Virus record (IMG/VR): IMGVR_UViG_3300028045_000001
Location: 64,001 to 128,000 of that record
From: a virus
DNA: 64,000 nucleotides
Reading direction: 5' to 3' (one strand)
A program made the position numbers and the translations under genes. Each line of letters opens with the position of its first letter. Position 1 is the stretch's first letter. The notes beneath the pieces were generated by a model. The model saw only the letters and a program-made list of their open reading frames with translations. It was not told the origin of the DNA and made no database searches. This document shows, piece after piece, positions 1 through 8,616 of this stretch.

Positions 1-9
1 TTTTTTTAT

Positions 10-20
10 TTATATATTAC
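10..20 (+). promoter_or_regulatory. phiKZ-type early promoter
   Basis: TTATATATTAC, followed four bases later by ATG. This is the first of seven exact copies in the window, all on the + strand and all intergenic. The core TATATTAC is the early-promoter element described for phiKZ, which is read by the virion RNA polymerase. It would drive the topoisomerase B gene that starts at 134. The assignment rests on motif identity and position. Confidence 0.7.
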
Positions 21-133
21 TTACATGAACCCAAAGGATAGAGGGTAGCACTCTTAATTTTTATGTAGTAATTACATTATATATGTATTGAGGTAATATT
101 TAGTATTTTAAACGGCACGCATTGGAGAACAAA

Positions 134-2563
134 ATGGCAAATAATGAGATAGCAGATTACGGGATGGATGACATTGCGGACTACTCTGACAATAACTTAC
201 TCGGGATAAGGGTATCGCCGACATCTGTTCTTGGAGAGCTTGGTCCAAAGGGACAGGTATTATGTGCCCGAGAAGTGATTGATAACAGTGTGGATGAGCA
301 CGTGAAAGCAAAGGTCGCTGTCCCTATAAAAGTATGGATACACGAGTATCGTGGTGGGTATGAGATCAAAGTACTGGACTTTGGTAGGGGCATACCTCCT
401 GAGGGACTTGAGATAGTAGCAACTAAATTATACACCTCTGCTAAGCAGGGTGGCACTGCTTACGGAGGTGCTACAGCCGGTACATTTGGTATAGGTCTTG
501 TTGCATCGGCAGCCGCATCCAGATTGTTTTATTGTATTGCTATGAGAGAGGGGGAGTATGCCAAGATAGCGATTGAAGAAGGCAATACCAAAGAGTACAT
601 CCATGATACGAAAATGGGATTTACACAAAGTGGCACTTACACCTTCATACAGTCGGATCCAAAAATATTTGAGGACTGTGATGAGTTTATTGGTGGTGAG
701 GGCGAGAAAAGATTAATGGAGTTCTTACACTTCATTTCTGCAGTGTCTCCAAAACACCTACAAATAGAAGTTTATAAATCAAAAGGTAGGCGGACAACCA
801 TAAAAGACTTACTTGCAGATACTTCAGATGTATTGCGCCAATTCGAAATACCTCCAAGAGCACAAATAATATTTAAAACCAACCCAGACGATACAATGAA
901 GGAGTATGTCCAACAATATTATGGGATCAGGCCAGAGAATACACTTTTCGATATAACTGAATTGAAAAGGGAGCTTACAGATACTGGCGACATGGGATTC
1001 AATGTAAGTTTTGTAGTAGCCAATAATATGCGGGCCCCAGTACAAGTAATGTCGGCAGTCAACCGTGTATTCATGCGACTCCAAACCTCGGATCACATAA
1101 CTGTATTTTTAAGTACGATCAAAGAAATGGTACTACCCTATATAGACGATGAGGACATTGGAATATTCTTTAGGTCACAATATAGACTACCCATATACCC
1201 ATCAATACTTGTTAATTTAAGGGAGGTCAAATTTGTAGGAGCCTCAAAAGAAGGATTCAAAAGTAATAAATTTAGGGACCGTTACAGGAATGCATTGATA
1301 GAGTGTTTCAATACCCTTCCTGAAAAATGGGAAGAGCTGCATGAAGTATTAAAGGACGACATAGACACTAAGTATAAAGCATTCAGTAAAACAATAGTTC
1401 GCCACAAAGGTTTGAATAATGTATTTGAACATTTGAATAAGCCAAAGAACTATAAGGGTTGTCGAAGTAAAGACAGTCGAATTATAGAATTATTTCTTAC
1501 TGAAGGAAACTCTGCCGGTGATGCATTAAAGACATCACGGGATTCCACCACACAGGCACTGTATTATTTAATGGGGAAACCTGTAAATGCCCTGCAGAAA
1601 AGTAAATACGATGCCGATGAGATATATCAAGATCTTAAGCAGCTAATAGGTGTCGAATCGCATGACGCTACACTTGACAATATGTCGTTTAATAAGGTGC
1701 TCATACTGGCAGATGCCGATGCTGATGGACTGCACATCACAACGTTACTCATAAGTATTTTTTACAAGATCAATCCATTGATTATATCTGAGGGAAGGGT
1801 AGCTATCTGTAACCCGCCATTGTATTCGTTCTCGGTTGGCAACAAGACTTTATTTATGAGGGATGAAAACGCTAGACGCGACATGTTGATAAAGTTAGTG
1901 TATGCTCCGGCGCTGGATATTTTTATACAGACTGGGGATACGGTCATTAAGTTAGAAGGAGACAGCTACAGAGACCTATGCTACATGGTATTGAACGTCG
2001 GCACACGTATAGAGAATGCTGCTAAGATAGTGACTATGGACCCATCTTTGATGGAGCTATTCGCACCAGTAGTAGAGTTACTGAACCCAGATAAGATAGA
2101 CATAAAGGGACTCCAGGAGTATATTGAACTGCCTCTCAGTTATAACGAGATTGATAAAGCTATCATCATAGATATGCAGGATGGCTCCGAAAAAACAATA
2201 CCAATTAATAATTTATACGCTCAATTAAAGGAGGAAGTTTGTCCAGTATTGGATTCAATAAATGCAAAGTACTTTAATTTGTCTGTAACTACAAAGCAGA
2301 CCGATTACTACGAGGATCAACAGGTGACCTTTGTGTATCTACTCGGGCTATTTAAGTTGCTCGATAAGCAGGCAATTATATCTAGATTCAAAGGGATAGG
2401 GCAATTGAATCCCGATCAAATCGGACACACTTGTGTATCTCCAGCGACGCGATCCATAATAAATATATATGCTATAGGGGATGTGGAAAAGATAATGGCA
2501 TATCTTGGAGAAGACCCTTCTATTAGAAAATCAATAATAGAAAATGTTGATGCAATAATTTAG
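134..2563 (+). CDS. Type II DNA topoisomerase, B (ATPase) subunit
   Basis: 809-aa GyrB/ParE-like subunit. ATP hydrolysis here powers strand passage with the A subunit encoded at 3210, relieving supercoils during phage DNA replication. The N-terminal GHKL ATPase motifs are clear: REVIDNSVDEH, DFGRGIPPEG and GTFGIGLVAS. The TOPRIM domain carries TEGNSAGDA (acidic E about residue 457) and the metal-binding DADADG (D527, D529, D531). Near the C-terminus FKGIGQLNPDQIG matches the conserved end of GyrB. I start at ATG 134, because GGAG lies six bases upstream; a TTG at 122 is in frame but overlaps that SD. The ATPase, TOPRIM and C-terminal elements are all in one chain, unlike split T4-type subunits. 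Gyrase-like or topo IV-like activity cannot be told from sequence. Confidence 0.93.
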   Translation: MANNEIADYGMDDIADYSDNNLLGIRVSPTSVLGELGPKGQVLCAREVIDNSVDEHVKAKVAVPIKVWIHEYRGGYEIKVLDFGRGIPPEGLEIVATKLYTSAKQGGTAYGGATAGTFGIGLVASAAASRLFYCIAMREGEYAKIAIEEGNTKEYIHDTKMGFTQSGTYTFIQSDPKIFEDCDEFIGGEGEKRLMEFLHFISAVSPKHLQIEVYKSKGRRTTIKDLLADTSDVLRQFEIPPRAQIIFKTNPDDTMKEYVQQYYGIRPENTLFDITELKRELTDTGDMGFNVSFVVANNMRAPVQVMSAVNRVFMRLQTSDHITVFLSTIKEMVLPYIDDEDIGIFFRSQYRLPIYPSILVNLREVKFVGASKEGFKSNKFRDRYRNALIECFNTLPEKWEELHEVLKDDIDTKYKAFSKTIVRHKGLNNVFEHLNKPKNYKGCRSKDSRIIELFLTEGNSAGDALKTSRDSTTQALYYLMGKPVNALQKSKYDADEIYQDLKQLIGVESHDATLDNMSFNKVLILADADADGLHITTLLISIFYKINPLIISEGRVAICNPPLYSFSVGNKTLFMRDENARRDMLIKLVYAPALDIFIQTGDTVIKLEGDSYRDLCYMVLNVGTRIENAAKIVTMDPSLMELFAPVVELLNPDKIDIKGLQEYIELPLSYNEIDKAIIIDMQDGSEKTIPINNLYAQLKEEVCPVLDSINAKYFNLSVTTKQTDYYEDQQVTFVYLLGLFKLLDKQAIISRFKGIGQLNPDQIGHTCVSPATRSIINIYAIGDVEKIMAYLGEDPSIRKSIIENVDAII

Positions 2564-2602
2564 TTACGTTATCGGAATATAGGTTTCTCAATATTACAAT
2601 AG

Positions 2603-2613
2603 TTATATATTAC
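2603..2613 (+). promoter_or_regulatory. phiKZ-type early promoter
   Basis: An exact TTATATATTAC lies in the 99-base gap between the topoisomerase B gene and the small ORF at 2663. It gives that ORF, and possibly the topoisomerase A gene beyond it, a start separate from the B subunit. A partial AATATTAC sits just upstream. Confidence 0.65.
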
Positions 2614-2662
2614 TATATAGATGTATCATGGCATACTTTTTAGAGAGAAAGGTGGTATAATT

Positions 2663-3052
2663 ATGGAACCAGAGTCGGCAGCGGAGTTAAGGAAGCGGGT
2701 CGCTATATTGGAGCGATCTACAGGACCTCAAATTATACAAAACATTGGACAGTGTCTCACCGGCAATACGTTGAAACAGTTGGCGGTATCTATTCTAGAA
2801 CGAAATAAAATAGGGGTGACTTACTTTAGATCAAAGTGCGATGAGTTATTTAGACAAGAAGGAATACGGAACAATAGAAGACGGAGTAGTCTAATATATA
2901 ACTATATAGATATGCTCAAAACTAAGCCAAACATCACTTGGCCAAAGTTCATACATTTGTTGATGTATTTGGATTTTAAATTACTGAAGGTTACAATCGA
3001 GATAGAAGTAGATGGAGAGGCGCAGACCCATGTAGTTGAGTCAGACGAATAG
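2663..3052 (+). CDS. Small basic protein between topoisomerase genes, unknown
   Basis: 129 aa, not recognised. The start at ATG 2663 has GGTGG seven bases upstream. An in-frame ATG at 2621 has no SD and lies almost on the promoter, so I reject it. The centre is basic (NNRRRSSLIYN). The second half is predicted helical, with a TWPKFIHLLMYLDFK segment that recalls small helical DNA-binding folds, and the tail is acidic. It has its own phiKZ-type promoter and lies between the two topoisomerase subunits, so an early regulatory or topoisomerase-associated role is possible. That is inference only. Confidence 0.8.
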   Translation: MEPESAAELRKRVAILERSTGPQIIQNIGQCLTGNTLKQLAVSILERNKIGVTYFRSKCDELFRQEGIRNNRRRSSLIYNYIDMLKTKPNITWPKFIHLLMYLDFKLLKVTIEIEVDGEAQTHVVESDE

Positions 3053-3069
3053 TTATTAGGCGGATGCAT

Positions 3070-3107
3070 CAGACAGCGCCTTGATTCATCCATCAAGGCG
3101 CTGTCTG
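3070..3107 (+). terminator. Hairpin terminator
   Basis: A 16-bp perfect stem (arms 3070-3085 and 3092-3107) with a 6-base loop follows the small ORF. No T-run follows, so termination by the host intrinsic mechanism is not assured. It belongs to the recurring hairpin set of this genome. Confidence 0.7.
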
Positions 3108-3209
3108 AAGGCTATAGAAATTAAGAAGCATCGCCTTGTATCCCGGCAAGATGTCACTCTAAAATTAAAAAAAATAAATATTGTTTGATTCAAACTTGGA
3201 GACACTCGT

Positions 3210-5435
3210 ATGAAAAAAGAAGGACATGGATTTTTAGGACTAACTGACGATGCGACGTCATCTGACGTAATAGAACAATTCAGCATCGAGTATATGTTGT
3301 CCCTATTGCAACAGCGAGCCAGACATGGGATCGATGGCCTGTCAAAGGTTCTAAGAAGGATAATATATGTTGTTCACGCAGTCAATAAAAAGAAGAAAGT
3401 CTATAATCATACTGGCATGGTCATGGATTATCACCCATCAGGTGACAGTAGCATAAGTGACGCTATGACCAGCCTCATGCAGCCATGGGTAAATGCTATC
3501 CCATTGTTGGACAATCAAGGCGGTATAGGTAGCTACAGTGGAAGCAGGGCTGCTGCAAGTAGGTACCTAGAGGGCATGGTATCCCAATTCACAAGGGACG
3601 TATTCATAACCCCATCCTTTAATAAAACATTGACTATGATACCGGTATCTGGAGAAAAGCTATATGAACCAGAATACTTTATACCGAAAATTCCAACTGC
3701 ATTTATAATGGGGTCTAATGTAACTGCAAAAGGATTTCGAACTAAATCGCCTCAGTATAATTTTAACGACGTGTGCGAATTAGTTAAATATTTATCAGAG
3801 CATATATTGGAAAAACAGACCGATCTAACGGATGAGCATCTTGATGAGATGGCTAAGTACCTTATCCCAGACCCACCGTCGCACGCCCATCTAAGGAATA
3901 GGCGGCAATTATTGGCAGGTATAAAGGAGCGAAGGTTTGATATCCCATTGGCATTCGATGGGCATTTGGACATAAGTAGGTCCTCTGTGATCGTCAAGAG
4001 CATACCGCCTGGATACTCCTTCGTTAAAAATGTCGATGACAAACTCAAAGACCTTATCAGAGATAAGAAATCCTGGCTATGGCCGATACAAGAAAACTAC
4101 AATGATGAGACCGATCAGAGGTCCTCTGTTATGTGGGCAAAAGCCCGGATAGAATTAAAGAGATCGGCGGATGTGTTTGAGCATTTGCATTCATTCAAAT
4201 CAGCCGTAGGGTTCTCTCAAAATAATGTTTATAATTATAAATGGCTATATAGAGGACAACTTAGGGTTCTTAATCCAATAGAAATGCTAACGCTCTGGGC
4301 TAAAGAACGAATGAGCAACATTGGCTCGGAGTACACTCATTCAATAAAAACAAAGATTGAGGAGAACAGACGGTTAAAGGCACTGATAAAAATACAAGGC
4401 CACACCAAGGAAGTTATTAGAATCATTGAGGATAGCGAGGACACAGTTGACGCAAACAAAGCGCTAGCTAATAAATTCGAGATATCTGTGTATCAGGCGT
4501 CCGCTATAACTGCGATGCGAACTGGGCAACTAACCAAACGAAGTAAGGCAGTGCTCATGGAAGATGAGAAACAATCCGTGCGCTCTATAAAAGAACTAAA
4601 TAATGCATTCAAACAAATACCAGAACGGATGTTCCAGGAAGCGGACCAATTGCAAAATAAGTATAGTGGGAGAGCGGGCAGAAGGACCAGTTTTTCTAAT
4701 TTCAGTATGTATGTACAAATATTCAATAGAACGAGTACAGGATTCATCCAGTTGTACAGCATGGATGAATTAAAAAAGAAGTTTGTTGATTTCAAGGGAG
4801 TGCCTATGAATATAGGTAGTTTTTCAAAAGGTCGAGATTATAAGTACATTCTGGTAGACGGATCAGTTATAACTGAAGTTAAAAAAGACTTGCCGAAAGA
4901 ATCAACTGGCGTGCTGGTAACCAGTCCCAATAAACTTATGTATACGGTTAAGCTGAGTGATGGTACTATATGTTATTTAAATAAACTATATGCTATTGAA
5001 AATGGAACGTTGGTTTCTGACAAAGTATTATTGGTAACCAGAAAGGGAACCCTAACTGAGACAGCCACTACTTCGCTCCCTCTTAGGAAAAGTGCAAAAG
5101 CAGTCGGCAATATGACCGATGTCAAGCATGTTGCCAATGTCCCAGGAAAACAATATTATGTCGTTTATGTTGACCCAAAAGAAAAGAATGTAATACGGGC
5201 CACTATGGTGACGACACCACAGGGCAGTATAAAGCAAGTTTCAGTACGAACAAAAATACTGGCTGTGAATAAAATGACTCAACCATTGATGGTGACACTG
5301 CCATCAGACGTGATAAATAGACTCAGTACAAACCACATCTATATAAGTGACATGCGCCCAAGATTTGATAAGTCTGCCCACATCGTAATCGATGTTAAAA
5401 AATTAAAGAAGAAAAGATCACTATTGATTGGTTAG
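3210..5435 (+). CDS. Type II DNA topoisomerase, A (breakage-reunion) subunit
   Basis: 741-aa GyrA/ParC-like subunit that cuts and rejoins DNA and works with the B subunit at 134. The N-terminal winged-helix region contains DGLSKVLRRIIYVVH, matching the bacterial DGLKPVHRR block, and MDYHPSGDSSISDAM. The catalytic tyrosine is Y119 in AAASRYLEGM, close to Y122 of E. coli GyrA. After a long coiled segment, residues from about 530 to the end are rich in beta strands, as in the C-terminal pinwheel. I see no clear GyrA box (QRRGGKG), so a topo IV-like enzyme is at least as likely as a supercoiling gyrase. SD GGAGA precedes ATG 3210. Confidence 0.92.
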   Translation: MKKEGHGFLGLTDDATSSDVIEQFSIEYMLSLLQQRARHGIDGLSKVLRRIIYVVHAVNKKKKVYNHTGMVMDYHPSGDSSISDAMTSLMQPWVNAIPLLDNQGGIGSYSGSRAAASRYLEGMVSQFTRDVFITPSFNKTLTMIPVSGEKLYEPEYFIPKIPTAFIMGSNVTAKGFRTKSPQYNFNDVCELVKYLSEHILEKQTDLTDEHLDEMAKYLIPDPPSHAHLRNRRQLLAGIKERRFDIPLAFDGHLDISRSSVIVKSIPPGYSFVKNVDDKLKDLIRDKKSWLWPIQENYNDETDQRSSVMWAKARIELKRSADVFEHLHSFKSAVGFSQNNVYNYKWLYRGQLRVLNPIEMLTLWAKERMSNIGSEYTHSIKTKIEENRRLKALIKIQGHTKEVIRIIEDSEDTVDANKALANKFEISVYQASAITAMRTGQLTKRSKAVLMEDEKQSVRSIKELNNAFKQIPERMFQEADQLQNKYSGRAGRRTSFSNFSMYVQIFNRTSTGFIQLYSMDELKKKFVDFKGVPMNIGSFSKGRDYKYILVDGSVITEVKKDLPKESTGVLVTSPNKLMYTVKLSDGTICYLNKLYAIENGTLVSDKVLLVTRKGTLTETATTSLPLRKSAKAVGNMTDVKHVANVPGKQYYVVYVDPKEKNVIRATMVTTPQGSIKQVSVRTKILAVNKMTQPLMVTLPSDVINRLSTNHIYISDMRPRFDKSAHIVIDVKKLKKKRSLLIG

Positions 5436-5441
5436 TAAGTT

Positions 5442-5470
5442 ATGTTTGGTCTCTACACGAGACCAAACAT
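5442..5470 (+). terminator. Hairpin terminator
   Basis: A 12-bp perfect stem (5442-5453 with 5459-5470) and a 5-base loop, a few bases after the topoisomerase A stop. A short T-rich stretch begins about 14 bases later, not immediately. Confidence 0.65.
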
Positions 5471-5504
5471 GATATACAGTTAATTTTTTACATGGAGCTA
5501 CTAT

Positions 5505-6170
5505 ATGACTTCCAAACAAAAGAAAATGATAGATTTTTTATACAAGGAATATCTTAAGGTTGACCCAAGTGGTGCTAATGCTAAGAGAATAAAAGCTAAG
5601 CTATCCGCTATGGATAACTCACAACTTGAGAAGTTTATGAATGGTCTAAAAAATAAAACGGAGATGCTCGATCTTGAATGTCCAAACATGAAAGTCAATC
5701 TACAAATAAGTGACCTATTAAATGGAATAGAGTCATTAGGGGTTGAGTTATTTTCAAGGCTTCAATTAACAGACCCCATAGCGAATAGACCATACCTAAC
5801 GAACGAGAAATTTATGGTGCTAACTGTTCCAGTTAGACGAGCTGGCATGCAGAGCCTCCGATTAAAAATGAACTTATCTGAAAATGACAGACATGTCGAT
5901 CAGGCAACTGGACAAGTTATAGGTGATGATAAGGCGGCTAAGGTGTCGTTTCCTGAGGCACATGCTCTGAACGCCAAGGGCCTCGGGGTTGTATTAAAAG
6001 AAGTAATGAATGTTAGGGGTGGAAATTTCCACTCTTGGGCACAAATGAAAACACTATTAGAAGAGACTGGAGAGTGCAACCTTAGTGAGATAGTCCCAGT
6101 ATCCAGAACTCGAAGTGTCGTAACAACTAAAAATCTTATGCTTGGTTTACACTACGACGTTAACCTATAG
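5505..6170 (+). CDS. Protein resembling the C-terminus of RNA polymerase beta
   Basis: 221 aa. The N-terminal 100 residues are helical and unfamiliar. From about residue 130 the order of features follows the end of bacterial RpoB: a TGQV element, a GxxKxA stretch, then FPEAHALNAKGLGVVLKEVM, comparable with [21 protein letters not shown]. The protein ends LMLGLHYDVNL, comparable with the terminal LGINIEL of RpoB. It lacks the HGNKG region of beta, so it would cover only the last part. A beta-N-like gene lies 2.4 kb downstream. The alignment is by eye and weak in identity. Alternatives are a conserved jumbo-phage protein with no polymerase role, or a free-standing mimic of the beta clamp region. 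Confidence 0.5.
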   Translation: MTSKQKKMIDFLYKEYLKVDPSGANAKRIKAKLSAMDNSQLEKFMNGLKNKTEMLDLECPNMKVNLQISDLLNGIESLGVELFSRLQLTDPIANRPYLTNEKFMVLTVPVRRAGMQSLRLKMNLSENDRHVDQATGQVIGDDKAAKVSFPEAHALNAKGLGVVLKEVMNVRGGNFHSWAQMKTLLEETGECNLSEIVPVSRTRSVVTTKNLMLGLHYDVNL

Positions 6171-6181
6171 GGGAGGTCGCT

Positions 6182-7081
6182 ATGTCTGCATTATTTACGA
6201 CGTCTACTACTAAGTCTGTATCTAAAGAGATACCGGATACCTCATTTGGAGGTGCTGCTTCAAAAAAAACAGTAGATGAAAAGGGCCCGGCTTATGTCAA
6301 GGCCATGTCAGAGAAATCCGACACACCTATAAAATCCGATAAAGACATATCCGTGGCTAAGATTAAACTGGCCAAGGAATACGCGGATAACAAAATAACT
6401 TCAACTACAACCACTATATCCAGAAAAATAGATACGGTAAAGTCAAGTGTAAGCGATGGTGTGAGCGTCGTGATAGATGGCGAGCACAGTCCAATTAAGG
6501 CCGCGCTCGATTTAAAAAGGTCGCTGGTGTCAAACATACAGAGTGCTTGCGAGGGAGCCAACGATCTAATTGGAAATATGATCAATGGGATAAATACTAC
6601 TTTGAATCAGTTGCAGTTCGATGATATCTTTGATGACGTACTAAAAGATATTAATTTATCTGATCTATTGGAAGTTCTCTCAAAGTGTGTATTCTGGGCC
6701 AAGTCACACTCAGTAAAATTGGCCAGTAGTGCAGAGGAGTTCACTAAACTTGGAGATGTAGGTACATATAAAAACATACTAAAGGCAGGCGTTGTCCTTC
6801 CAAGTGGGATTGATCGAAAGTGTAAGAATAACGTGATCAATAAGCCAGCACCAGGAAGGACAAAATCTGAACACGTTGCGGATGTGGAATCGGCGTTCAC
6901 ATCGACAGGTGATACTACGTCCGAATTTTACAAGACAACGTCAGAAGGCATTAGCACAGTCCAAACTGATATCTCCTCCGATACATTCGATATGGACAAA
7001 ACGGACATAGACGTGGCCTTGCTGTTTGGGGATGAATCCACCATTAAAATGGCATCTGCTATAAAACAACAATACGTATAA
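6182..7081 (+). CDS. Unknown protein
   Basis: 299 aa, not recognised. It starts 11 bases after the previous stop with a strong GGGGAGG, so the two are co-translated. It is rich in Ser, Thr and Lys, with a low-complexity N-terminus (about residues 1-60), a helical middle (about 105-180) and a Ser/Thr/Asp-rich tail. The composition would suit an extended virion or assembly protein, but nothing identifies it. A strong hairpin follows directly. Confidence 0.75.
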   Translation: MSALFTTSTTKSVSKEIPDTSFGGAASKKTVDEKGPAYVKAMSEKSDTPIKSDKDISVAKIKLAKEYADNKITSTTTTISRKIDTVKSSVSDGVSVVIDGEHSPIKAALDLKRSLVSNIQSACEGANDLIGNMINGINTTLNQLQFDDIFDDVLKDINLSDLLEVLSKCVFWAKSHSVKLASSAEEFTKLGDVGTYKNILKAGVVLPSGIDRKCKNNVINKPAPGRTKSEHVADVESAFTSTGDTTSEFYKTTSEGISTVQTDISSDTFDMDKTDIDVALLFGDESTIKMASAIKQQYV

Positions 7082-7085
7082 CTGA

Positions 7086-7120
7086 ACCACTATCCCTCTC
7101 CAACGGAGAGGGATAGTGGT
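7086..7120 (+). terminator. Hairpin terminator
   Basis: A 16-bp perfect stem (7086-7101 with 7105-7120) closed by AAC. It ends the 5505-7081 unit and is followed by a new phiKZ-type promoter. Confidence 0.75.
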
Positions 7121-7141
7121 GTATTCTCAGTTATGTTTTAT

Positions 7142-7152
7142 TTATATATTAC
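7142..7152 (+). promoter_or_regulatory. phiKZ-type early promoter
   Basis: Exact TTATATATTAC with ATG four bases after the C, directly behind the 7086-7120 hairpin. It makes the 7211 gene the head of a separate early unit. Confidence 0.7.
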
Positions 7153-7210
7153 AATTATGAAAAGCACGTATTGATTACTAATCACACCTTTACAAAAAAG
7201 GAGAACTGCT

Positions 7211-8428
7211 ATGTATGATGATCTTTGCACTACGTCCACACAAGGGACACCAGATGAAAAGCATGCTAGCGTTTATTTGCAAAAATTACTAAATTCTGGT
7301 TGGACGCAGGTAAAAGAGTCAGAGGTACAGAAACATTATGTGCAGAGTAAGTGGATCTGCGGCGTACTGGTAGTGAATACTTCAATGACCCCAATTTTAA
7401 TAGTAGGTAAAGATGGGGATAAAAGGATAGTATCCCCTTACTACGATAAAGCACGCAATGTGGTCGATATATACAAACCGATAGGTGAAGCAAGTGGATC
7501 CTTTTGGAAAGAGAAATTTGGTATCTCACATAATCCCGCCTACCCAAAATACAATACCTGTGTCACATGGTTAAAGAAAACAATACCGGTGCACAGTATC
7601 AAACTAAGTGTAAATAAAAATAATTTTTATTTATGTAATGACCAAGGCTTGCCATCGATGATCATTGCAACTGATACATCGGAGGAAAACTTCAATACTC
7701 TAACTTATCCAGAAAAAGGGATGGATATAGATACTATTGTGAAGCACTGCGGCACTGAATTAAATGCGTTATTCAAGAATAGATTACCAAAAATAGTCGT
7801 AAATGATCCATGTAGTAAATTAAAGAATATAGACGTATATTTTGCATTGGACACATTCATACTTCCTGTAGAGGTTGTATGTAACATAGGACAAATCGAG
7901 TCCATAACATTGGTTGGAGTTGGACACTGTGGTGCAGTTAAGATCTTATTCAAGGCAGAGGACACTGATGTTTTAGAAAGACTTTATAATGAACGACATG
8001 AAGCTATATTAGTACAGTCAGATATCGATGTGCCTCCAAGAGAAATACACATGTCTGGCAGCGTAGTCGCATTGGAGCAAGTTATAGAGGATAATCGACG
8101 CGCATTAAATACTGCGGATGTGGTGACCGAAGAACTACAAAAAATAAAAATGGAGAACGATGAGCTGGTAGGGGAAAAAGAAAAATTAAACGATCAATAT
8201 GTAAAAGTTAAAATAGAAAATAGGAGTATGAAAGATAAACTCAGTGTCGAAGCTGAGAAAGAAGCCAAGGCTAAACGAGAATATGAAAGAAGATCCAGAG
8301 AAGAGACTTTGAAAGGAGAAAAAATAAAACATAAGACGTCAATAATGGGAATGATAAAAACTATAGTTGGTGCCATACTAACACTGGCGTCATCCATATT
8401 GTTGTGGAAAGTAAAATATGGCAAATGA
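7211..8428 (+). CDS. Early coiled-coil protein with C-terminal membrane anchor
   Basis: 405 aa, family not recognised. Residues 1-280 look globular and mixed alpha/beta. About 295-375 is a highly charged coiled coil rich in Glu and Lys. A hydrophobic stretch follows (TIVGAILTLASSILLW, about 385-400) with a short basic end (KVKYGK), as in a tail-anchored membrane protein. The phiKZ-type promoter and SD AAAAGGAG indicate early expression. A role at the host membrane or in organising phage replication sites is conceivable but unproven. Confidence 0.85.
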   Translation: MYDDLCTTSTQGTPDEKHASVYLQKLLNSGWTQVKESEVQKHYVQSKWICGVLVVNTSMTPILIVGKDGDKRIVSPYYDKARNVVDIYKPIGEASGSFWKEKFGISHNPAYPKYNTCVTWLKKTIPVHSIKLSVNKNNFYLCNDQGLPSMIIATDTSEENFNTLTYPEKGMDIDTIVKHCGTELNALFKNRLPKIVVNDPCSKLKNIDVYFALDTFILPVEVVCNIGQIESITLVGVGHCGAVKILFKAEDTDVLERLYNERHEAILVQSDIDVPPREIHMSGSVVALEQVIEDNRRALNTADVVTEELQKIKMENDELVGEKEKLNDQYVKVKIENRSMKDKLSVEAEKEAKAKREYERRSREETLKGEKIKHKTSIMGMIKTIVGAILTLASSILLWKVKYGK

Positions 8429-8616
8429 TTAACGACACAGCGATGTGTTTAGACGACCCGTCATTATAAAATATGTAGTCACACTCATTGTATGGGCTCT
8501 ATCCGCTTCTTTGGAGATGAGAGCTGCTTTACTTGATCACTCGGTAGTTGCGATACAAGAGAGGAGAGGGTGCGTAGGGTATAATAGCACGGTTAGCTAA
8601 AGGAGGCACGAAAAAT
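8429..8616. other. Intergenic region, 188 bases
   Basis: No ORF, tRNA or phiKZ-type promoter seen. It contains TATAAT at 8580-8585 without a convincing -35 element, and the SD AAAGGAGG of the next gene. Confidence 0.4.

Noticed and set aside
8548-8585. Host sigma70-type promoter (TTGCGA ... TATAAT)
   Set aside because: The spacing is about 26 bases, far from the usual 17; only the -10-like element is good.
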